Shown: positions 56,989 to 64,000 of the stretch, piece by piece
Position numbering within the stretch: position 1 is the first letter of the stretch
Layout of the letters: each line of letters starts with the position of its first letter
Origin: Oscillospiraceae bacterium
Lineage (GTDB): Bacteria; Bacillota; Clostridia; Oscillospirales; Acutalibacteraceae
DNA length: 64,000 nucleotides
Direction: 5' to 3'
NCBI GenBank assembly: GCA_015066595.1
Contig: SVNZ01000001.1
Span: 485,795 to 549,794, forward strand
Program-made: the position numbers and the translations under genes
Notes under the pieces: model-generated
Seen by the model: the letters and a program-made list of their open reading frames with translations, nothing else
What the model was told of the DNA's origin: nothing
Databases searched by the model: none

Positions 56989-58389
56989 TTACAGATTAAA
57001 GTATCTTTTTGCGTTATATGTGCAGACATCTTCTACAAGACTGCCAGCAAACTCAATGTCGCTTGGATACTCACCGTTTTCTATCCATGTACCGATAAGA
57101 TTACATAAAATTCTGCGGAAATACTCGTGTCGAGCATAACTCAGAAAGCTTCGACTATCAGTGAGCATACCCACAAAGTTTCCAAGGATTGAGAGGTTTG
57201 CAAGGCTTGTGAGTTGATTTTGCATACCGACTTTATTATCGTTGAACCACCAAGCACTTCCGTGCTGTATTTTTCCTGCTATCTGAGATGACTGGAATGC
57301 ACCGATGAGTGTATCTATCCACTCATCATCAGCAGGATTGAGGCTGTACAGAATTGTCTTTGGAAGGGCATTTTCTCTTTCTAATGCATCCATAACTTTA
57401 TATGTTGCCTCGCAACTGTCAGTAACTGCGATACAGTCAAAGCCTGTATCAGGACCTAATGTTTCGAGCATCTTGGTGTTAGGATTGCGCATACAACTAA
57501 AATGAAGTTGCATAACCCAATCGTGCTTTTTATACTCCTTAGCACAATGGAGTAACAAAGCTGTCTGATAGACTTCTGATTGCTCTTTGTTAATAGGTTT
57601 GCCTGCGAGTGCATTTTTGAATATAGCGTTTATCTCACTGTCCGATGCTTGTCTGTACATCACGTAATCTAAACCATGGTCAGATGCTCTACAACCATTT
57701 TGGTCAAAATATTCAATACGATTTGATAGCGCTTTTTTCACATCATCAAGAGTAGCTATTTCAAACCCGACTGCAACAGACAGCTTCTTTATATAGTCTT
57801 TAAAGCCTTCTTTGTGAATATTAAGAGCAGGGTCAGGGCGAAAGCTCGGACAGACGCTGACTGCAAAGTCTTCTTCTCTTAGTGCTTTGTGCCATTTGAG
57901 GTCACTGCAAGGATCATCGGTTGTGCCGACCATCATTACATTACTTTTGAGTATCAAACCTCTGGCAGACATAGAGGCATCATTTTGAAGTTTGTCTTTT
58001 GCTAGATCCCAGACCTGCTGTGCTGTATCACCGTTTAAAACACCCTCGTATCCGAAATAGTTTTTTAGTTCGAGATGACACCAGTGGTACATCGGGTTAC
58101 CTATTGCACGAGGCAGAGTTTCAGAAAATTTCTGAAATTTTTCTCTGTCCGGAGCTTCGCCGGTGATATAGTACTCATCCACACCGTTAGAGCGCATTAT
58201 TCTCCATTTATAATGGTCTCCACCAAGCCACACCTGAGCCAAATTTTCAAAACGTCTATCTTCGAAAATCTCCTTTGGGTCTATATGACAGTGATAATCA
58301 ATAATCGGTTTGTCCTTTGCATAAGTATGATACAGCGCTTTAGCTGTATCGTTACTCAGCAAAAAGTCATCAGTTAAAAATTTCAGCAA
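56989..58389 (-). CDS. uxaC: Glucuronate (uronate) isomerase
   Basis: DYHCHIDPKEIFEDRRFENLAQVWLGGDHYKWRIMRSNGV, KSNVMMVGTTDDPCSDLKWH. Confidence 0.96.
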   Translation of the reverse strand: MLKFLTDDFLLSNDTAKALYHTYAKDKPIIDYHCHIDPKEIFEDRRFENLAQVWLGGDHYKWRIMRSNGVDEYYITGEAPDREKFQKFSETLPRAIGNPMYHWCHLELKNYFGYEGVLNGDTAQQVWDLAKDKLQNDASMSARGLILKSNVMMVGTTDDPCSDLKWHKALREEDFAVSVCPSFRPDPALNIHKEGFKDYIKKLSVAVGFEIATLDDVKKALSNRIEYFDQNGCRASDHGLDYVMYRQASDSEINAIFKNALAGKPINKEQSEVYQTALLLHCAKEYKKHDWVMQLHFSCMRNPNTKMLETLGPDTGFDCIAVTDSCEATYKVMDALERENALPKTILYSLNPADDEWIDTLIGAFQSSQIAGKIQHGSAWWFNDNKVGMQNQLTSLANLSILGNFVGMLTDSRSFLSYARHEYFRRILCNLIGTWIENGEYPSDIEFAGSLVEDVCTYNAKRYFNL

Positions 58390-58411
58390 ATGATCATCTC
58401 CTTTTGAACGA

Positions 58412-59680
58412 TTAAAGCGTATCGTAGTTTTTCTGCATTTTCACAGTTTCTCGATACTCTTTAGGTGTTTTTCCGGTCTTTTTCTTGAATATCTTAGAAA
58501 AATATTGTACATCCATAATACCACAATGCAGTGCTACTGTTTGCACCTGCAGTCTGGTTGTGCTGAGCAACCGCATAGCAAAAGATATTCTTCTGTCAAC
58601 AACAAACTCAGTCACTGTTTTTCCAGTTTCTTTTTTGAAAATAGTAGCTAAATAACCTGAGCTTATATTTTGGGATTGTGCAAGAGAACTAAGCGTTAGG
58701 TTAGATGAGAGGTCATAATCAATCAACGCTATTGTTTTTTGTACAGTTGAAGAATACTGTTTTGTAGCGTGCTTTCTGACTAAACGACAATATGACTTCA
58801 TCATCTCAGACATAAGACTCTGGATGCCCTCTATAGAGGCAACCTGTTCTATACTGACAGCATACCTCGAAGAAATATCATCAATGTACAAAGGGTGGAC
58901 TCCACCATCTTGAGCTGCTTTACGTAACAATGTGTTCATTACTATGCTGTAGTTTTTCAGATTTCGCAGAGAATCTGAAATCCTCTTATCAAAATTATAT
59001 GGTGTTAAACTGGAAACAATCTGAGCGACTTTGTGGTCATTCCCCATAGAAACAGCAGCCATAAGCTCCTCTTCATAAGCATAGCGCTGTTCCATAATCT
59101 TCATATTGATAAGTATGTCTTCGTTGCTATCGTCTGTTGCTTTTGTTATGACATTAGGAAAAGAAGAAAAATCTGTAGTTGTATCAACAACAGTGTAAGA
59201 ACCACTGCCTCCCCAAATACGCTCAGCAAATGTATATATCATAGAATAAAGCGGATCTGTTTCTATAAGCACAGGAATGCTGTTGTAGTAATCCTTTAGA
59301 AGCTTTTGTTTGCTTGGTGATACACTATGTTTTTCTCCGATTTCGAGTATCTGTCTGGTATCGATTTTTGAAGTCAAATACGGTCCGACAACCATAAGAG
59401 TATCTGCGCTGGTTTGTGGCAACAACAAAAACAGATAAAATAATTTATACGGATTAGTAAATTTGTATATAGTAAAAGGCTTTATTTCTCCTAAAACTTT
59501 AGATATAGTAAGCGCTCTTTGCTCTTCTGCTATAAAAAGCAGTTCCAAATTATCATCTAAAACCTTAACGATAGGATCGATTGATGACGCAAATGATACT
59601 CTTATACGATTCTTTTTGAATATTTCGCACAAAAAACGCAGTTCGTTTTCGTAAAACATCACCAAACCCCTTTCCATCAT
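58412..59680 (-). CDS. AraC-family transcriptional regulator
   Basis: C-terminal SLAQSQNISSGYLATIFKKETGKTVTEFVVDRRISFAMRLL...FSKIFKKKTGKTPKEYR. Confidence 0.92.
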   Translation of the reverse strand: MMERGLVMFYENELRFLCEIFKKNRIRVSFASSIDPIVKVLDDNLELLFIAEEQRALTISKVLGEIKPFTIYKFTNPYKLFYLFLLLPQTSADTLMVVGPYLTSKIDTRQILEIGEKHSVSPSKQKLLKDYYNSIPVLIETDPLYSMIYTFAERIWGGSGSYTVVDTTTDFSSFPNVITKATDDSNEDILINMKIMEQRYAYEEELMAAVSMGNDHKVAQIVSSLTPYNFDKRISDSLRNLKNYSIVMNTLLRKAAQDGGVHPLYIDDISSRYAVSIEQVASIEGIQSLMSEMMKSYCRLVRKHATKQYSSTVQKTIALIDYDLSSNLTLSSLAQSQNISSGYLATIFKKETGKTVTEFVVDRRISFAMRLLSTTRLQVQTVALHCGIMDVQYFSKIFKKKTGKTPKEYRETVKMQKNYDTL

Positions 59681-59685
59681 TTGTC

Positions 59686-59792
59686 AGTTTTGCACAACAA
59701 GACAATTCTATGTTTATTATTTTAATACACTTTACAAGTATTTGCAACAGGAAATATACTAATTACATTAAGATTTTACAAGTTTTGCACAA
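59686..59792. promoter_or_regulatory. Two identical direct repeats AGTTTTGCACAA (59686-59697, 59781-59792)
   Basis: 12-bp exact repeats, same orientation, 95 bp apart, between araC-type and transporter genes. Confidence 0.55.
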
Positions 59793-59880
59793 TATTTTAC
59801 TCACTATCTTTTGAATAGTTTTTTATAATAAAATTGGTGAAAATCCAAACTATATTCATTCATAGGAGGAATGAGAGGAA

Positions 59881-61287
59881 ATGAACACTGAAAAGAAAAT
59901 AAGACCTTTTGGCGCTAGGGATAAGTTCGGTTACCTCTTCGGCGATTTTGGTAACGACTTCACCTTTATCTTATCAACAATGATTCTCATGAAGTTCTAC
60001 ACAGACGTTATGGGCGTTTCAGCCGCTGTTGTTGGTACTATCATGATGATCGCTAGATTTGTAGACGCTTTCACAGATGTTACTATGGGTCGTATCTGTG
60101 ACCGTTCCAAGACAACAAAAGCCGGTAAATTTAAGCCATGGATTCTAAGAATGTGCGGTCCTGTTGCTATCGCATCTTTCTTGATGTATCAGAGCGCTTT
60201 TGCTAATATGTCTATGACATTCAAAATTGGTTATCTCTTTGTTACATACATCCTTTGGGGCTCCATCTTCTACACATCTATCAACATCCCTTACGGTTCA
60301 ATGGCATCAGCTATTTCTTCTGATCCGGGTGATCGTCAGTCACTTTCTACTTTCAGAACAATGGGCGGTACACTCGCTGGTATGGTAATAGGTGTTCTAC
60401 TTCCTATCCTTGCTTATGAAAACAACATTCTTGTTGGTTCTAAAGTAACTATCGTTGCCGGTCTGTTCTCAGTACTCGCTATCGGTGCATACTTACTTTG
60501 CTACTTCATGGTAACTGAACGTGTACGCCCTGAAGTCACTGAAGACGAGTTCAAAAAGAACTCTGTTGGCAAGATGCTCTTAAACGCAGTTAATAACCGC
60601 GCACTTCTTTCTATCATCGTTGCATCTATCGTAATGCTTCTTGCTCAGCTTACTATGCAGAACATGGCAGCTTATGTATTCCCTGATTACTATCAGAACG
60701 CTACAGCTCAGTCAGCTTCAACACTCACTATGATGGTTGGTATGTTTGTTGCTGCAGGTGTTTCCAAGCCTCTTGCTAAGAAGTTCGGTAAAGCTGAGGT
60801 TTCTATTGTATCCAACCTCTTTGCTGCTGTTGTATGCTTTATCTTATTCATCGTTCGTCCACAGAACGTATGGATCTACATCGCATTCCAGACACTGTGC
60901 TGGCTTGGTCTTGGTATCTTCTCTATGGTATCATGGGCTCTCATCACAGACGTTATCGACTACTCTGAAATCAAAAACGGTATCCGCGAAGACGGTTCTG
61001 TTTATGCACTTTACTCATTCGCTCGTAAGCTCGGTCAGGCTGTTGCTGCCGGTCTTTCAGGCTGGTTACTCACATGGATCGGCTATGACACAGAGCTTGC
61101 TGCTCAGGCTATCAGACAGTCTAAGGACGTATTAGAAGGCGTATTTAACGTATCTACTCTTGTTCCTGCTGTTGGTTTCTTGCTACTTGCTCTTGTACTG
61201 TGGTTCTGGTATCCACTCCACAAAAAGCAGGTTGATGCTAACGTTGCTATCCTTAAAGAAAAACACGGCGAAACTGTAGAAGAATAA
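59881..61287 (+). CDS. GPH (glycoside-pentoside-hexuronide):cation symporter, MFS
   Basis: KFGYLFGDFGNDFTFILSTMILMKFYTDVMG, GRICDRSKTTKAGKFKPWI, IDYSEIKNGIREDGSVYALYSFARKLGQA. Confidence 0.93.
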   Translation: MNTEKKIRPFGARDKFGYLFGDFGNDFTFILSTMILMKFYTDVMGVSAAVVGTIMMIARFVDAFTDVTMGRICDRSKTTKAGKFKPWILRMCGPVAIASFLMYQSAFANMSMTFKIGYLFVTYILWGSIFYTSINIPYGSMASAISSDPGDRQSLSTFRTMGGTLAGMVIGVLLPILAYENNILVGSKVTIVAGLFSVLAIGAYLLCYFMVTERVRPEVTEDEFKKNSVGKMLLNAVNNRALLSIIVASIVMLLAQLTMQNMAAYVFPDYYQNATAQSASTLTMMVGMFVAAGVSKPLAKKFGKAEVSIVSNLFAAVVCFILFIVRPQNVWIYIAFQTLCWLGLGIFSMVSWALITDVIDYSEIKNGIREDGSVYALYSFARKLGQAVAAGLSGWLLTWIGYDTELAAQAIRQSKDVLEGVFNVSTLVPAVGFLLLALVLWFWYPLHKKQVDANVAILKEKHGETVEE

Positions 61288-61352
61288 TCACTAAATTTTT
61301 ACAGCGCCCGTATTAAAACTACGGGCGTTGTGTTATATAAGGAGGAAAATCA

Positions 61353-63596
61353 GTGAGAACCATACTCAATTTCAATTCTAAATGGGCTTTCGCAAAACAC
61401 GTTAATGAAATCCCTACTACCCTACCTAATGACTGGTATCTGGTAAATCTTCCACACTGCTGGAATAATATCGATGGTCAAGACGGTGGTAACGACTACT
61501 ACAGAGGCACTTGTTACTATGCTAAGTCTTTTGAAAAAGTTGACTTGCCTGTTGCACAGCGTTATTATCTCGAAATCAACGGTGCTAACTCATCAGCTGA
61601 TGCATATTTAAACGGTGTTCATCTTACCCATCACGACGGTGGTTATTCAACATGGAGAGTCGATATCACTGATCATATCAAAACCGATAACCTCGTAGTT
61701 ATCGCTGTTGATAATGCACCTAACGAAACTGTTTATCCACAAACTGCTGATTTCACATTCTACGGTGGTCTTTATAGAGATGTAAATATCATCTGTGTGA
61801 ATGAATCTCACTTCGATCTCGAATACTACGGTGGTCCGGGTATCGCTGTTACACCTGAAGTCGTAGGCAATGATGCTAAGGTTAAAATCCAGACATATCT
61901 GACTAACGGTAAATTCGGTCAGTCAATAAACTATACAATCAAAGATGCTGATGAAAACATCATCGCTACAGCTCTTTCTGCTGATACAGATGTTGAGCTC
62001 GAAATCAAGAATGTTCACCTATGGCATGGCAGAAAAGATCCTTATCTTTACACTGCTACTGCTGAACTTGTTGACGACGAAAAGGTTATTGATAATGTAT
62101 CAACACGTTTTGGCTGCCGTACTTTTAAAATTGATCCTGAAAACGGTTTTATTCTCAATGGCGAAGAGTATCCACTCAGAGGTGTATCACGTCACCAGGA
62201 CAGATGGGGGCTTGGTAATGCTCTGCTTCCAGAACACCACAAGGAAGATATGGACTTCATTTATGAAGTTGGTGCTACTACTATCCGTCTTGCTCATTAT
62301 CAGCATGACCAGTACTTCTATGATCTGTGCGACGAATACGGTATGGTTGTTTGGGCTGAAATCCCTTACATTTCAAAGCATATGTCAGGTGGTCGTGAGA
62401 ACACTGTTTCTCAAATGAAAGAGCTTATCACACAGAACTACAACCATCCATCTATAGTTGTTTGGGGTCTTTCAAACGAAATAACTATGGGTGGCGAAGA
62501 AGATCCTGATCTTCTTGAAAACCACCACATCTTAAATGACCTTTGTCACGAAATGGACAAGACCCGCCCTACTACTATGGCTTGTCTGACAATGTGTAAT
62601 ATAGACTCATCTATCGTACAGATTCCTGATGTTGTATCATACAACCACTACTTCGGTTGGTACGGTGGTGACACAACCATGAACGGTCCTTGGTTCGATA
62701 AATTCCACGAAAAGTATCCGAACATTCCTATCGGCTGTTCTGAGTATGGCTGCGAAGCTTTGAACTGGCACACATCCAACCCTATGCAGGGAGACTACAC
62801 TGAAGAGTACCAGGCTTACTATCACGAAGAGCTTATCAAACAGCTGTTCACACGTAAATATATGTGGGCTACACATGTATGGAACATGTTCGACTTTGGC
62901 GCTGATGCTCGTGCAGAGGGTGGCGAAAATGGCCAGAACCACAAAGGTCTTATGACATTTGACAGAAAGTATAAGAAAGATTCTTTCTATGCTTACAAAG
63001 CTTGGTTATCAAACGATCCGTTTGTACACATCTGTGGTAAGCGTTATGTTGACCGTGTTGAAGATACTACAAAGGTTACTGTGTACTCTAATCTCCCTGA
63101 AGTTGAGTTGTTTGCTAATGGTGTAAGTCTTGGTAAACAAACAAGCGATGTTCACTTCTTCTATTTTGATGTTCCAAACTCAGAAAAAACAAACCTTAAA
63201 GCTGTTGCAGGTGACTGTACTGACGAAAGCTTCATTCGTAAGGTTGATAAATTCAACGAAGATTACAGACTTAAAGAAAAGGGTGCTATACTCAACTGGT
63301 TTGATATTGATACGCCAGAGGGCTATTTTTCACTCAACGATAAGCTATCTGATATCTTGGCAACTGTTTCCGGCAAGATGCTGTTTGCAGGACTTATGGC
63401 TAAAATGATGAGCGGTATGGGCGGTGCTAACGCTGCCGGCTTTGAAGTAACCCCTGATATGATGCAAATGATGGGTGGCTTCACTGTTCTTAGGCTGACA
63501 AGTCTTATGGGTGCTGCTAACGTCAATATGACAAAAGAACAGCTCCTCGACTTAAACGCAAAGCTCAACAAAATCAAGAAACCTAAGAAAAAGTAA
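61353..63596 (+). CDS. Glycoside hydrolase family 2 protein (beta-glucuronidase/beta-galactosidase-like)
   Basis: GTG start; RGVSRHQDRWGLGNAL, VVWGLSNEITMGG (acid/base E), GCSEYGCEALNWH (nucleophile E), GQNHKGLMTFDRKYKKD. Confidence 0.9.
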   Translation: MRTILNFNSKWAFAKHVNEIPTTLPNDWYLVNLPHCWNNIDGQDGGNDYYRGTCYYAKSFEKVDLPVAQRYYLEINGANSSADAYLNGVHLTHHDGGYSTWRVDITDHIKTDNLVVIAVDNAPNETVYPQTADFTFYGGLYRDVNIICVNESHFDLEYYGGPGIAVTPEVVGNDAKVKIQTYLTNGKFGQSINYTIKDADENIIATALSADTDVELEIKNVHLWHGRKDPYLYTATAELVDDEKVIDNVSTRFGCRTFKIDPENGFILNGEEYPLRGVSRHQDRWGLGNALLPEHHKEDMDFIYEVGATTIRLAHYQHDQYFYDLCDEYGMVVWAEIPYISKHMSGGRENTVSQMKELITQNYNHPSIVVWGLSNEITMGGEEDPDLLENHHILNDLCHEMDKTRPTTMACLTMCNIDSSIVQIPDVVSYNHYFGWYGGDTTMNGPWFDKFHEKYPNIPIGCSEYGCEALNWHTSNPMQGDYTEEYQAYYHEELIKQLFTRKYMWATHVWNMFDFGADARAEGGENGQNHKGLMTFDRKYKKDSFYAYKAWLSNDPFVHICGKRYVDRVEDTTKVTVYSNLPEVELFANGVSLGKQTSDVHFFYFDVPNSEKTNLKAVAGDCTDESFIRKVDKFNEDYRLKEKGAILNWFDIDTPEGYFSLNDKLSDILATVSGKMLFAGLMAKMMSGMGGANAAGFEVTPDMMQMMGGFTVLRLTSLMGAANVNMTKEQLLDLNAKLNKIKKPKKK

Positions 63597-63607
63597 ATAT
63601 AAAGCAC

Positions 63608-63645
63608 AAGACGTTACAGCGAACACTGTAACGTCTTTGTTTTTT
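63608..63645 (+). terminator. Intrinsic terminator after GH2
   Basis: AAGACGTTACAG-CGAACA-CTGTAACGTCTT then T-rich. Confidence 0.8.
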
Positions 63646-63710
63646 GCCACTTATCATCTAATCTAATGATAGAATATCATTTAAGAATCTTTGTAAAAAT
63701 ACAAGTACAC

Positions 63711-63745
63711 AAAAAGGCGAGAGTCGTATGACTCCCGCCTTTTTA
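63711..63745 (-). terminator. Intrinsic terminator
   Basis: AAAAAGGCGAGAGTC-GTAT-GACTCCCGCCTTTTT. Confidence 0.75.
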
Positions 63746-63756
63746 TTTTGGTTTTA

Positions 63757-64000
63757 TTATTTTCCGTTTGCCAAATAAATCTGAATCTGAGTAGCATCCA
63801 TAATAGAGTTACTTCTATCCAAATCGTAATCAGCAAGATCAGCTGCAACATCACTGAGTTCTAATTTTTCAACAAGAGCTAACTGGATAGTTGTAGCATC
63901 GAGAACAGAAATAGTGTTATCTTCGTCGGTATCGCCCATCTTGTAGATAGTGCCATTGATAGATGTTGTAGCGATGCCAGCTTCTACAGGGTCGTTTGTG
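63757..64000 (-). CDS. C-terminal dockerin of a truncated protein extending beyond the window
   Basis: ...NGTIYKMGDTDEDNTISVLDATTIQLALVEK...LADYDLDRSNSIMDATQIQIYLANGK; frame open to 64000. Confidence 0.8.
   Translation of the reverse strand, partial: TNDPVEAGIATTSINGTIYKMGDTDEDNTISVLDATTIQLALVEKLELSDVAADLADYDLDRSNSIMDATQIQIYLANGK

Noticed and set aside
1-64000. Search for transposases, integrases, phage genes, rRNA or defence systems such as restriction-modification, CBASS or Abi
   Set aside because: No ORF carries recognisable motifs of these; the only toxin-like gene is the orphan MazF

Overview
Chromosomal segment of a low-GC, spore-forming, dockerin-bearing Firmicute (Clostridia/Ruminococcaceae-like; taxonomy is inference). 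No phage, transposon, CRISPR array or rRNA was seen. Main blocks: (1) tandem D-Ala-D-Ala carboxypeptidase paralogs, the second lacking catalytic motifs; (2) recG / fakA-like / ymdB / yqfD / yqfC on the minus strand, divergent from ylbJ-asnB; (3) two PfkB kinases; (4) mnmA and a selenium-dependent molybdenum hydroxylase (SDMH) cluster at about 15.5-26.9 kb (cysteine desulfurase, selD, yqeB, yqeC, ModE-like HTH, three-subunit xdh, mocA-like, fused Se-dependent xdh), with a degenerate palindrome array next to selD; (5) CDF transporter, orphan MazF, metK behind a SAM-I riboswitch, feoA-feoB-Cys-rich peptide behind three TTAG-N6-CTAA palindromes, Mn catalase, MATE; (6) tRNA-Leu(UAG) with a duplicated 3' end plus terminator and an inverted T-arm copy; (7) secreted dockerin proteins flanking a compact zinc-ribbon/SPFH operon (41.6-47.2 kb), the best candidate here for a poorly described system; (8) a hexuronate utilisation cluster (AraC, uxaC, uxuA, SDR, eda, kdgK, HAD, GH3; divergent GPH symporter and GH2). 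Two small genes below the ORF-track cutoff were added (35236-35412 and 44759-44932). All family calls come from motif recognition by eye; no database search was run.
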